64,000 bases of DNA from Corynespora cassiicola. Lineage: Eukaryota; Ascomycota; Dothideomycetes; Pleosporales; Corynesporascaceae. The stretch is taken from assembly GCA_022059125.1 (NCBI GenBank), contig JAEUWY010000002.1, positions 3,844,001 to 3,908,000 of the forward strand, given 5' to 3'. A program made the translations under genes and the position numbers. Shown in pieces: positions 54,223 through 64,000 of this stretch. Under the pieces are notes generated by a model. That model had not been told where the DNA came from, ran no database searches, and saw only the letters and a list, made by a program, of their open reading frames with translations. Position 1 is the stretch's first letter, and every line of letters begins with the position of its first letter.

Positions 54223-55329
54223 TGGAAAAGTACATGATGGCATTTTCTTTGCATGGCATTCACGGCGTTATATGAGATACCCTCGATTTCCTTGGTACCA
54301 CCTTGTTCCACGTGGCTTGTCGCGTGGGCGCAACTCTGGCAAAAGTCTGGAGATGACAGCTTGACAGTTACAATACTAGCATTACGCAGAAACTGTGTTG
54401 CAGACGAGCACTTCATATCGAGGACAGCACCTTGGGTATTTGTGTTCGTGTGTACTGACGTTGTGCGGGCCACATATCGACTTATCTGATACCTCCGAGA
54501 TTCAGCAAAACAACTCAAAGCCGCTTGATAGTCTTAGCCCCAGCCCCGTGGGCGGATCTGTCCTTTTCTAGATGGAATCCCAATTATTCATCTACAACAA
54601 TGCTTCCTGTTATATCGCATTGTTATATCGCATTTTACTATGCTTTTACCGTAGGGCCATTTACCGTCCGTTTCCAGGGATTGCCCCACGAATCATGAGT
54701 ACAACGCCATAGGCTGTATGCTCTGATACGGCCAACCAGTGTCCTGGGTTAAGTTTGCTAGTTGTTCCCAACGCGAATCTCGACCCGAGGGAATGGTTCG
54801 GCTGTGGCCATTACTAGAAGACGGAGGCGGTGTCACGGCTGATATGGTCACCATTGTATGGGCTACAGAGGTCGGCCGCGACGTTCGGCAAATGGTCTTC
54901 TTGGCTACATTCCCTAGTTCTGTATAGCTTACACCCATACGAGGGTTTCCATTAATTGTAGCTAGTAGGCGATGCGGCGTTGTAGTTGATATAGGTTCCA
55001 GTGCACTGGCCATACCAGTCGTTGCAATGATAAGAAACAAGATGGCTCATTCACTCAAATAAACTCCAGCAAGCCCAGAATGACCTCTACATAAGCCCAT
55101 GATAACACATGTAACCTGCGAGCTCACCTACCACAACCTCTACTGGTCGCCTTGAGCACATTGTACAACCTCATCTCGACACCACAACCAACCTGTTGCA
55201 GGGCTCGTACCTGACTACTCCTTTGCTCCAGATCATACTTCAAGCCACTGCCTTTTCAGAACTTCCTCAGTGAGGTCCATTCTTTTATAACTACACCCTA
55301 CATTGGACTCTCTGTCCACTCTTGCAACC
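54223..55329. other. 1.1-kb intergenic region
   Basis: AT-richer than flanks. A 115-codon minus-strand open frame at 54693-55040 begins with a hydrophobic stretch but has no ATG (a TTG follows an in-frame stop), so I do not call a gene. TTATATCGCATTGTTATATC at 54609-54628 is a short tandem duplication. Confidence 0.5.
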
Positions 55330-57617
55330 ATGGGAGTTTCCCAGGCAACACTTCCGATATCCAACCTTGAGCAAAAAGGGGCCTTGGCTCCGCAGCATTT
55401 AAAATGGATACATACTATGCAAAAGGAGCTCATTGCAGCAGAGTGCTCGCCAGATGTTGCTTGGAAACTCGGTGAGCTGGCTAGTGAGGAAGACACCCAC
55501 ATGAAAGAGAGAGTGATGAGATCGTTACGCTCTACCGACGAGATGCTTGACATCAAGAAATCTATCAAAACGCTATTCAAATACCTGGCCCTTGTTGTGG
55601 GCCTCGAGCTACGGCAGGAAAAGTCGCGCCTGCTCAGCATTCATGTAAGTAAACATCATGTGGTCCGTAGGGCATGGTGGCTGATGTTTTGTAGATTATC
55701 CCAACCAAGGCTAATCAGGGCATTCCGTCCGGGGATTCTTTTGTTGCCCATCTATTCTTCCCGCGTGGCTTCCTTGTCGAAGCGGATGACGCTGAAACGG
55801 AGACTCTTTATCTCTCTCCGAGGGCTCAAAAGCGTTTCAGGATCCGCACTTCGCTTCAATTATTTAAGGTTATCCTCTGGATTCTTGAAGACTTGGCTGC
55901 AAAGAAAAAGACTAGTCGTAGTGGTAAATTGCGGTCGATATCTCGAGACACGGTCGTCGAGGAGTTCCGCACTGGTGGCATAGCCACTGAGCCAATGAGC
56001 AATCAGGCAATTTCCGAGCATTATGCTGGCCGGCTCTACAACACAGTATTTTTGCTTACCAATTCCTTGCCGATGGGCATGGAGGCCAAAGACGATATGC
56101 GTGGTCCCCTAGTACTGAAGCCATTGGATCACTTGAGAGACTGGTTCATGTCGATGAATATCGATGATGCGACGAGCCAGATCGACGCACAATTTAGTTC
56201 GCATGGAAAGACCTACCACTACAAAATCTCCAGCCTGCCAGGCCGAGAGGGACGCGATTCCCTCGCCAACCTCCTCATCATCATCCTCCGAGCCTACGAG
56301 GCCGAAGTGCAGGACGAGGCCGCCCGCCTGAGCGAGCTTATCGCCACCCTGCCAAAATACACACTTGAAGCAGATAAGGCCGCCAAAGAGAGGTTCACCA
56401 GGCTCCGCGGAAGAAAGCGTAAAGTCCATCTTGAAGATATTGGGCCTGATGAGCCCCGATTTCATTTAGTCAAGAAGCTGAAGCTTGAGCTAAAGGCAAA
56501 TCGTTTTCTCCCGAAGGAGGTTGCAAACATTAGGAAACGTTTTATTCCAACACCATCTAATCTGGGGATCGGTAGAACACAACTTGGAAAAAGTTCCCTA
56601 TCCACCGAGTATATTCCTGACCCGATGGAAGTCGATGTCTCCGCTGAGCCAGGCCAACAAATAGACACGGGCCTTCCGGCCTTCCTCCCTTTCGAGCTCA
56701 ATGCAGATGGCTTTCCTGTCCCATCAACTCTCGACCAGCCGGGCATCATAACTTCATCTGAGATTCCCAGCTCTTCGCAGGAAAAACCATCTTCATCCAT
56801 CTCAAGCACCCCTGGACTCCCCTACATGCCCCCGCTGACCGCTCCCGCAAAGGCATACTGCACCCTTACGATGGCAAGTCCCACATTCTCGAATATATCC
56901 AGAATTATCCGCGAGAAATCAACCAAGTCGGTCTCCGAGCCACATGTATCGGTGCCCCAAACCCCATGCGAGTTTACAATAATTGCTACAGCCGAACCAG
57001 CGCATAGTCGCGTGGTCGCAACCTTCAAGCTTATGCCCACCAAGCCCAAGCGAAAGGATAGCGCTATTAGTCTGTCCAATTCCGTCTCAAAGACATTAGA
57101 GCATACGCCAAAGGTTCCTTGCCAATCTCTGATACTTTCTCCCGCGGCTACCGCGCCTGCCCCAGCGCCAGAGCAGCCCACTTCGCTACCTCTCAAGGCC
57201 AAGGACGTTGAACCCACTCCCAAGTCAACGCCAACCGACAGCACCCCATCCTGTTTCATCATCGTCCCTAGAGCTGCGAACCCCACCCCCAGCTCTCCCA
57301 CTGTCAAGGCTGCTCCGGCGCCGTCCACTCCTGCCCCTGTTCCCGCAACTCCTAAGCCTACACCCAGCAAGGTCCACAAGGAACGCCGTTCCTCTAGTCC
57401 CAGGCCCAGCGCCGGCATCCAAAAGCCCACTACTGCCATGGGGCGCCACGACAAGAAATACAAGTACGGATCAAAGACGCTGCAGAATCTGGAGCGCGGT
57501 TTGGCGATTCACAGGTGCAGGCGGACGGGCTTGATCGGTAGGCAGAATGTGAGGGAGAATGGAGCTGTTGGGCACTGGGGGCTTCTGGGAAGGTCTCTTC
57601 GGAGTAGAAGGGCTTAG
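55330..57617 (+). CDS. Unrecognised 745-aa protein
   Basis: Exons 55330-55644 and 55695-57617 (50-nt intron) give 745 aa. I do not recognise the family. Residues 1-120 are helical with charged character. About 100-330 has mixed helix/strand composition (IPTKANQGIPSGDSFVAHLFFPRGFLVEADD; YNTVFLLTNSLPMGMEAKDDMRGPLVLKPLDHLRDWF), followed by a Leu-rich helical stretch and a basic RLRGRKRKVHLEDIG segment (about 315-330), a possible nuclear signal. From about 400 the protein is Pro/Ser/Thr/Ala-rich and disordered, ending in a basic domain (RHDKKYKYGSKTLQNLERGLAIHRCRRTGLIG, LGRSLRSRRA). No membrane helix or signal peptide. Codon use is like its neighbours and the frame is intact. It may be lineage-specific. 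Confidence 0.75.
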
Positions 57618-58318
57618 TGTGTGTGTGTGGATGCGATGTGTAGTGGTGGTGTAAACTCCTCGGTGGACTCCCCCTATGCTCGCTTTAGCTGAGAGGGGGT
57701 AGAGACTGCATTGGAACCTTGGGCTCCCGCTTCTTTGCCATCTGCACCTGCGAGCCCCAGGGATGGCTTTGTTCCAGGCGATAGGACTCCCCCTATGCTC
57801 CCTTTGGTCATAGAGGGGGTTGAGTCTACATTCCCGCACATGCCGGTTCAGAGCTTCCTTTGAGTCTGTGGCGATGGTTGTGAAACTGGCACGCTCGAAT
57901 CCTCCTATGCTCGCATTTTTTGGCTGAGATGGGGTCGAATCAGCGCCCAGTTCCATATTTCCCCCCATGGCCCAGCCCAAACAGCAGGCTTCGGTTGAAA
58001 TTAAGCAAGGGTCGGCCATTGAATACACAATAAGATGGGTTGGGCATGTTCGATAGATATATCGTTAGCTTTATACCGTCAACGGCCTATTGCCAATTGC
58101 ATTTGATAGTATAGGCAGAATCGTGAACAGTAAACAAAGAAACCCCACCATCCGGTGCATAGGACCGTAGAGTATGATACGATAGGGTAAGATAAGCCGC
58201 ACACGCCCATTGACAAAAAAAAAAAAACTCCTGAATCCGTTCCATTCGTCGATTCATCCAACCATACCGTGGACCATGACGCCAGCCTGGATGCAAATTG
58301 GATATTGAAAAGCTACGT
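57618..58318. other. Convergent intergenic region with three hairpin repeats
   Basis: About 700 bp between the stop of the unrecognised gene and the stop of RMD5. Holds three related hairpin-forming repeats (listed separately) and a 13-nt poly-A tract (58216-58228) on the RMD5 side. Confidence 0.6.
57665..57944 (+). repeat. Three repeats with CCCCCTATGCTC...AGGGGG hairpin potential
   Basis: Copies at 57665-57711, 57784-57832 and 57896-57944, spaced 119 and 112 bp. Shared order: GGACTCCCCCTATGCTC, a T-rich loop, GAGAGGGGGT, then a GAGTCT-like box and CAT. In copy 2 GACTC pairs with GAGTC and CCCCTATG with CATAGAGGGG, an almost perfect stem. Copy 1 keeps the inner CCCCCT/AGGGGG pairing. Copy 3 has diverged (CCTCCTATG, GAGATGGGGT). 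Located just 3' of the unrecognised gene, so they may lie in its 3' UTR. Confidence 0.75.
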
Positions 58319-59668
58319 CTACAAGAACACCTTCTTGGCGTCCCTTGGGTGAGACTCGTTGGGGCAGTATGGGCACTTGAACCTCGCGCCCTTGCTCAGC
58401 TTATCCAACGACTCCTGAGCTATAACGTGACCGCAGGGCATCATCATGGGCGGGTTCTGGTCGGTCGACTGTTCCTTGGAGACAGGGCAGACAAAGATGG
58501 AGTGGAAGTGATAAGACGGTGGGAGGGGAATCTCCACGGGCAACTCGTTCTGCGTGGTCCACTCTGTCCGTTTGGATTTCATGATATTCTCGAGTTTGAG
58601 GAGAGTAGGCAAGGCGATGGCGCCTGCTGTCGCCGCAATATAGAGTGGTGAGTCGGCGCTCAGACCAAGCAATGAGCAGAACTCGCGAGTAAAGGATGTG
58701 GCAACCTCTTCCCATGCCGAGTTGTTGTAGAAATACCTCCTATAGGGTGAGTCGACGATATTCTCCCAGTATGCTAGTGCCCCCGTGAGCTGTTGCACCT
58801 CCTTTGCATACCTCTTCTGGAACGGGCCAAACTCGCTGCGCGCATATGCCCATGCTCTGAGCACTCCTTCGGGAGTTTCCTCCATCAGGTCGTCGTCGTC
58901 GCCTCGACCAGTGAACAGGCATACAAATTGCAGCCTACACAGCTCAAACTCGAGGTTGCTTCCGCGGGACTCTAGGATGTCACTCCGTTCTCGCGCCCAC
59001 TCAATGGCTGGCCGCAGGTCCCTCTCGTTCCTAAGCTTGTGCAGGATGTGGTACATGTCGGCAAACTGCTGCTGCAGCTTCTCCGAGTTGAAGGTGCCAT
59101 TTGCAATATCCTTTTCCCAATCTTCCTGCGGATATCCCTCGGGCATGCCTGGGGTGGGCTGGGGCTGCGGTGGCCGGCGGTTCGCCTCCTCAATGAACGT
59201 GGAAGCCACGGAGAACTGGCCCTCGCGGAGGAGATGCATGGCTATCGCACGGTTGATGAGCTGGGGGTGGGACGAAAGGGCGTCATTTTCGGCAGATGGG
59301 AGGGGCTTGTCCTTGAATTTCTATGGGAGTCGGTGAGCGGTGAAGCAGGTAGCTGGAGGGACATTGTACTTTGTCGAGCGCCTTGCTGTACTTGCTCAGA
59401 CCGTTGTATATGGGCTTCAGGTCTTTCGAGGCAGTGTCCAGTGTCTTCTTGAGAGGGCTCTGCAGCTTCTCGAGAGTGGCCGAGGCCTTTTGGGGATCTG
59501 CGTGGTGTGAGTATGGCACTGCTCCGCGTCCCGATAAGGGCCATTACCTGCAGCAATCTTGGCGCGGGCGGCTGTGAGCAAATCAATACTCCGCTGCACA
59601 TCGTCGATGCTTGCCGAGAGGTTCGTGGTGCCCTCCAGCAGCTCAATCTGCTTCATGAGGTCGTCCAT
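58319..59668 (-). CDS. RMD5: GID/CTLH ubiquitin ligase subunit Rmd5 (Gid2)
   Basis: RING-like E3 subunit of the GID/CTLH complex, which degrades gluconeogenic enzymes when glucose returns, partnered with Gid9/Fyv10. Exons 59668-59548, 59497-59370 and 59320-58319 give 416 aa. The N-terminus MDDLMKQIELLEGTTNL is a helical region. A LisH-like segment (HPQLINRAIAMHLLREGQFSVASTFIEE) is followed by the CTLH region (WEKDIANGTFNSEKLQQQFADMYHILHKLR) and the CRA domain. The C-terminus holds the degenerate RING: CPVS, MMMPCGHVIAQESLDKLS and KCPYC, with the conserved end AKKVFL. The start at 59668 is set by splicing of two 50-nt-class introns. Confidence 0.92.
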
Positions 59669-60139
59669 GGTGGGAGGTGGTCGGCGGTCGGAGGTGGCGC
59701 TCCGGACCGCGGCAGGTGCTGGCTATGAGCGACAGGAGCAAAAGGCAGGTTGTCGGGTAGAGTTTGCGACGCTACTAGACGAAAGAGAGTATCTGGCGCG
59801 TCGCGCGTCCATTTGCCTGGCGTGGTGGTGAGCTCGTGGACATGCGGCGGGTGGGCCTGCGGGTAGACATGGGCAGCAGCAGGGGTCCGCGGTGACGTGG
59901 GGACAAAGCCATGCCAGCTGCCATCCGAGCTCCAACCTCGTCGTCTTGGCCAGCCTCGCCCTCCCCCCAAATCGCCGTCGCAGAGCTTCGAAATGCACGC
60001 CACGGCATGCCCTCGCTTGAAAAAATATGAATAGCCTGCAGAGACGGTCTTCATCGCTGCCTGCACCGTATCGACCAGCCCGCACGCCGCACGTCGGGCG
60101 CCGCAACCCTCCCTGACGTCTGCCCGTCCAACATGCGCC
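59669..60139. promoter_or_regulatory. Divergent promoter of RMD5 and the Stb6-like gene
   Basis: 471 bp between two divergent starts; GC-rich, no TATA box seen, no supported gene. Confidence 0.5.
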
Positions 60140-62791
60140 ATGGCCCACAACCTGCCCATCTCCGCAATGCGGGCCGACACGGAAAGGGAGCTACGCAGGC
60201 GGATGCCGCGCCTGCAAACGTCGCCCTCGGACACAAAGACTATCACAAACTCTACCACCTCGTCTCGGCTTGACCACGTCAAGTCCCCGGCCACCGACGC
60301 GGCCTCGCCCAGCGAGCCCATGGGCAGGACCTCCTTGTCGGCGAGCCACCAGCGCTTCGTCCTTACCGATCATGTCGCCTTTCGCTACCTGGAGGAAGAC
60401 CCCAAGACGGTCGTGCTAGCCCGCCGCGAGAAGCTCGAGGGCTATGAAGTCTATCTAGTTGAGCAATGGGCCTGCTCGCGCACCGATCCCACCTTTGTCA
60501 TCACTACCTACACGGGAGACCCCAAGGACTCAGTATGGGTCTCCGTCATCAGTGTCCCGACCGATGAGGAGGCCTGGTCTCCGCAGATGAGGATCTATTT
60601 CAAGGCCCTGGACCAATTTCATGCCCGCAGAAAGGAGACGCGTCTTGGGACGCTCATGATCACGAACCTGAGCGCGTTCCCCTCGTCTCTCACCGTGATT
60701 CCCGTCCCCGATGGCGACGTGAAGAAGAGCCGCGAGCTCTTCTTCGTCAATGAGAATCTGAAGAGACTGGGATGCTCGGGTCGGCTGGGCATCAAGCTTG
60801 CTCCACCAAACGGCGCAACCCAGGCTAAATTCCACCAGCTCTACCGCACGAGCGACAAGATTCCGCTGAACAGCGCCGTCATTGAACTCGTCAAGCTGTG
60901 TCAGGTCGCACTGGTCATGTTCGGAACGCTTGCGCCCGAGTATGCAGACGGGCTCCTCTGCGACGTCACCGAGAAGGCGGTCAACGACTGGTGGGTCGAG
61001 TTTGGAGCTGAATACTACACTGTGGAGCCGCAGGACGGCATTTTGGGGCCAACTACCGTGGCTGCCTTGCTCGGCATGTATATGGGCGCACGGAATAGAT
61101 TGAGTGCATACAACGCCCCGGTCACCAAAGATGCTTTTGACGTCGAGAGCACAAAGCGGGGCATAGCCTATTTCCAAAAATCGCAACGCATCCAGAGGAC
61201 ACGCCGGCTCGACAGACAAACCCTTGAACGACTGCGACGGGCAACAGCAAAGGCCGCGAGCAAGGAAAGCTGGGCTGTGCCTCGCGCTTTCAAATCCACA
61301 GTGGCCGAGTTGGGTGGCAAGGGTGGCGAGATGGTCATGGGCATGGTTGGAGCTGGAGAAAAGGCAGGTATTGCTGACATTGAGACGGTTGACATTGATC
61401 GGTTCGTCGAGCTCGCGCAGGGGGAGCATGCCAAATGGCTTTGGTATGGGAAGCCTCGCAAGTCAAACACGGGGGACATGTTCAGCAGGCTGCCGGATGA
61501 TGGTCCATTTTCACCAGACGGTGACCGCAGCCATGCATCGAGACTCTTGAAGAGAGAATCCACCCTGGAGGGGCATAGTCTTTCAAGGCGCATCACGAAT
61601 GAAGAGTCGAGAATCTCTACTGATACCACAAGAGAGGCCCTGGAAAAGGAAAGCGATCTAGATTCGAAAAAGGGCACGCTGAAGAAGGCGACAGGAAAGC
61701 TAGAGTCTGGCAGTGGCTTCCATCGCATCAGGGACGCTGTCAGTCGACGTCACCAGTCAAAGCATTCAAAGGCTGAGAATGGACGCATCCATCTGGACCA
61801 TACGCAATCGGATGTGGGATTTGCCCGACCCCCAACATCGGATAGTTCACAAGACCATAATCCAAACCGTGATTCGATGAGCGAGCTTGCATCTCCTCAC
61901 AACGGTAGCCATGAACCCCTCATCACGAAGACACTGACCGAAACACCTGGAGATGCAGGGTCGATGAATTTTGACAAGCTCATACATGCACAGACGGACG
62001 GAGTCTTAGACACCAAGACGACCGGGAAGCCACCGACGTTGGGAGACGAGGATTCGACTGCGCCCCCGACTGTTGAGAATTCCATTGCAGGTTCCGTCTA
62101 CCGCGGCATCGAGCTGAACGATATCCTCCCAGTCGACGAGACGAGTGCCATTCCTGCCTCTCTCCGACGCACACGCAGTGCCGACCAACTTTGGCCGTAT
62201 CGTTGGCCTGATCGCACCGACGACTGGTATCCGCGCCACCTCTCCTTTAGTATTGCTGAAGACAGCATCCTCACATGGCCGAGCATCACTGCTGCTGATG
62301 AGGACGAGAGCAGCCTAGAAGCTGCGTATGCCGCCCAACAACTTTTGTCCGAAGATGCGAAACGTCTCCGCCTTCGCCTCGCCCTCCTCGCGAGCACAGA
62401 CGCCTCCTGGGTCGAGTCGCGCCTCCAAGCCGTCTCTGTCATGGACGAACAAGCCGATAATGACATTGCCGAGCTTGACGAGCTCTACCAGCCGCGGTTC
62501 GAAGAATACCAAGCTCTAAGAGAAGATGCCCATGAACTGATATCTCGCGAGCGCATGCAACTGCAGGAGGCAATTCGCGACCTCGAAACGCTGGGGGCGA
62601 AGCTGGATTACGAGATCAGCACGCTGCGTTCCAAGGTTGACGACGTAGAGGACGGCGTCAAGGAGCTGGAAAAGCAGATTGACTATGTCGAGGACAGGGC
62701 GCGCGAATTGGAAGACGTGTGTGCCCAGCGAGAAGGGTGGGTGCACTGGGGGGTCAGGATCCTCACGGGCATTGGCCGACACCCTGCGTAG
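60140..62791 (+). CDS. Stb6-like (Sin3-associated) protein
   Basis: Single exon, 883 aa, starting MAHNLPISAMRADTE. Residues 70-250 form the Stb6 N-terminal domain: RFVLTDHVAFRYLEEDPKTVVLARREKLEGYEVYLVEQWACSR, VISVPTDEEAWSPQM and LGTLMITNLSAFPSSLTVIPVPDGD. A helical region with YGKPRKSNTGDMFSR follows at about 340-460, then a long Ser/Thr/Asp-rich linker (about 470-690), and a C-terminal coiled coil (about 720-870) built of Glu/Arg/Leu heptads. It ends GVRILTGIGRHPA. In yeast, Stb2 and Stb6 bind the Sin3 corepressor; from this I infer a corepressor or chromatin role, with moderate confidence. Divergent from RMD5. Confidence 0.85.
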   Translation: MAHNLPISAMRADTERELRRRMPRLQTSPSDTKTITNSTTSSRLDHVKSPATDAASPSEPMGRTSLSASHQRFVLTDHVAFRYLEEDPKTVVLARREKLEGYEVYLVEQWACSRTDPTFVITTYTGDPKDSVWVSVISVPTDEEAWSPQMRIYFKALDQFHARRKETRLGTLMITNLSAFPSSLTVIPVPDGDVKKSRELFFVNENLKRLGCSGRLGIKLAPPNGATQAKFHQLYRTSDKIPLNSAVIELVKLCQVALVMFGTLAPEYADGLLCDVTEKAVNDWWVEFGAEYYTVEPQDGILGPTTVAALLGMYMGARNRLSAYNAPVTKDAFDVESTKRGIAYFQKSQRIQRTRRLDRQTLERLRRATAKAASKESWAVPRAFKSTVAELGGKGGEMVMGMVGAGEKAGIADIETVDIDRFVELAQGEHAKWLWYGKPRKSNTGDMFSRLPDDGPFSPDGDRSHASRLLKRESTLEGHSLSRRITNEESRISTDTTREALEKESDLDSKKGTLKKATGKLESGSGFHRIRDAVSRRHQSKHSKAENGRIHLDHTQSDVGFARPPTSDSSQDHNPNRDSMSELASPHNGSHEPLITKTLTETPGDAGSMNFDKLIHAQTDGVLDTKTTGKPPTLGDEDSTAPPTVENSIAGSVYRGIELNDILPVDETSAIPASLRRTRSADQLWPYRWPDRTDDWYPRHLSFSIAEDSILTWPSITAADEDESSLEAAYAAQQLLSEDAKRLRLRLALLASTDASWVESRLQAVSVMDEQADNDIAELDELYQPRFEEYQALREDAHELISRERMQLQEAIRDLETLGAKLDYEISTLRSKVDDVEDGVKELEKQIDYVEDRARELEDVCAQREGWVHWGVRILTGIGRHPA

Positions 62792-63273
62792 CATGCAGCT
62801 GCTGTACAATAGTGTATGTTGAGCGTGTGGCGTTCATTACGAGACCTGGGGGCATTTGATACCACTGCATAGCCTAGGGAATTTAATTTGCATTTCAACG
62901 AGATTAAGGGCATGGTCGCGCCCGTCGAGCGGGCCTTTCGTTTGTTGTTCCCCAGAGTCTGGTCCGACGGTATCTGGTAGACGAGGCCTATCCAGAGGGC
63001 GCATATTAACAAGCTGGCACATGCCTGTGAGTAGATTAATACTTGATTGGGACGCGAAACGTGGGCGGGATACATGTACAGTCGCAGCTGCCGCCAGGAC
63101 GAGCGACACCCGGGCTCTGCCACCTCAGCCCGCCGTCGATTGTCTTTGCACAAGCAAAACCCAGAATTCACTCTGTTCTCCCTCTTACAAGATCCGGCGA
63201 TCGACCAAACCCACACATCTCTTGTCTTCGACCGCCCTACTGAAGGATTGCTTCGTTCACAGAGCGGAACAAA
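62792..63273. other. Intergenic region
   Basis: About 480 bp downstream of the Stb6-like gene. I see 3' UTR-like sequence and, near 63170-63270, a CT-rich leader before the small open frame at 63274. Confidence 0.45.
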
Positions 63274-63423
63274 ATGCCATACCCGTATCCCTATCGCAAT
63301 CCTGCACCGCCCGAGCGGAGAAAGCGGAAGCATGGCCGTCGACGGAGGCCGATCGAGTACCTCAGTCCGATCCTTTGGGCCAAGGCGTTCAGCAGGGGCT
63401 TGGACCGGCTGCTACATGTTTAG
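63274..63423 (+). CDS. Candidate small basic protein, 49 aa (tentative)
   Basis: ATG at 63274 in good context (AACAAAATGCC, A at -3) opens 49 codons ending in TAG at 63421. The product starts MPYPYPYRNPAPP, continues with a strong basic run (ERRKRKHGRRRR), then PIEYLSPILWAKAFSRGLDRLLHV. The change from Pro/Tyr repeats to basic cluster to amphipathic helix is not what random GC-rich DNA usually gives. After the stop the same frame stays open for 20 codons (GDGYMGEETAAG...) to a TGA at 63486. Function unknown; it could equally be a chance frame. Confidence 0.3.
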   Translation: MPYPYPYRNPAPPERRKRKHGRRRRPIEYLSPILWAKAFSRGLDRLLHV

Positions 63424-64000
63424 GGCGACGGCTACATGGGGGAGGAGACCGCCGCAGGAATGGAGCAGAATCGAGGGGACATGTGAGGAAAACAAGGAGA
63501 AGGATGTTCACAGCGGCTGTTGACTGCTTCTACACTGCTGGTGTGCTGGTGTGCTGGGGGTTGCTCATGGGTTTCTTCTTGTGGCCAGACGGGCATGTGG
63601 TACAAACTCTGCCCCGCTCCATTGGACGCAGACGCCCCCCAGAATGTCACGGGAAACTTTACATGGATCACATCACGTTCCAGTGATCAGTCCCCTCAAA
63701 AGTCAAGCACTGCCACTTTCAAGTATACCTAAATTGATACTCGTCCATTCAACCCCATCTGGTCAAGTTCATGGGCATCCTCGAGCATTCCACCTCATCT
63801 TCAAAAACAGAATAGACACGGTAAGCATTACACATCACCAAAGCACCATGTATAGATCTCACATGGCCCGTAGGGTGAGTCAGCTCCATGGAATGTCAGC
63901 CGTCAATGAAGCTTGACCCTCCTTGGCTTGCTTGGTCCTGCGTAAGCGTACGCCCGTACCTTTTTGCATCTCACTGCGCACAACAGGCGTCAGCCCCCAA
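63424..64000. other. Right edge, no supported gene
   Basis: About 580 bp. A 62-codon frame from 63504 encodes a hydrophobic stretch but has no other support. Any gene starting to the right of the window cannot be seen. Confidence 0.4.

Noticed and set aside
54693..55040. Minus-strand 115-codon frame that looks like a small secreted protein
   Set aside because: The hydrophobic start is a TTG directly after an in-frame stop, no upstream ATG exon with a good donor was found, and it has no conserved cysteines or motif.
57890..57950. GCTCGAATCC-like box suggestive of a tRNA T-arm
   Set aside because: No acceptor stem, anticodon arm or A box at the right spacing; it belongs to the hairpin repeat family.
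62683..63333. 216-codon minus-strand frame
   Set aside because: Overlaps the antisense of the Stb6-like C-terminus and has no recognisable domain.

Overview
The window is nuclear DNA of a filamentous ascomycete (Pezizomycotina). Protein-coding genes on both strands are interrupted by short introns (mostly 45-90 nt) with GTRNGT-type donors, CTAAC/CTGAC-like branch sites close to the acceptor, and CAG/TAG acceptors. Intergenic gaps run from about 0.15 to 2.2 kb, and there are no operons. Fungus-specific families are present (HET domain, an Stb6-type Sin3-associated protein, ISN1, Rpc31, a large 'MAVGRLQ' family I remember from Dothideomycetes and related fungi). A class such as Dothideomycetes is plausible but is inference. 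I saw no rRNA, tRNA, CRISPR array, transposase or viral gene.

Left part (1-18.3 kb) is mostly housekeeping: a polyproline protein running off the left edge, riboflavin synthase, a mitochondrial SUGCT-type CoA-transferase sharing a 151-bp divergent promoter with it, a PHD-finger protein, a 2.2-kb gap carrying a dispersed repeat, the TFIIIB subunit Brf1, an acidic nuclear-type protein, a SANT/Myb-like protein and a single-pass membrane protein. 

The middle (18.9-31.3 kb) is more accessory: a 1048-aa protein of an expanded fungal family, a divergent cytochrome P450/methyltransferase pair, a FAR1-type polyglutamine protein and a HET-domain allorecognition-type protein. Then core genes return: NDC80, a small C-terminal 'FKNIK' family protein, ISN1 with four micro-exons, and MED17.

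From 41.8 to 50 kb accessory metabolism returns: a secreted yellow/MRJP-like protein, a 2,3-dihydroxybenzoate-decarboxylase-type amidohydrolase, a secreted FAD-linked oxidase and an F-box protein whose upstream region is a triplicated TATA-containing module. The right part (50.5-62.8 kb) holds a PSMD5/Hsm3-like protein, the Pol III subunit Rpc31, an unrecognised 745-aa protein followed by three hairpin-forming repeats, the GID-complex E3 subunit Rmd5 and an Stb6-like protein. Two RNA polymerase III machinery genes (BRF1, RPC31) lie in the window but 41 kb apart. 

Exon joins were worked out by hand from splice signals and reading-frame continuity. For most multi-exon genes the summed exon length is a multiple of three, which supports the models.
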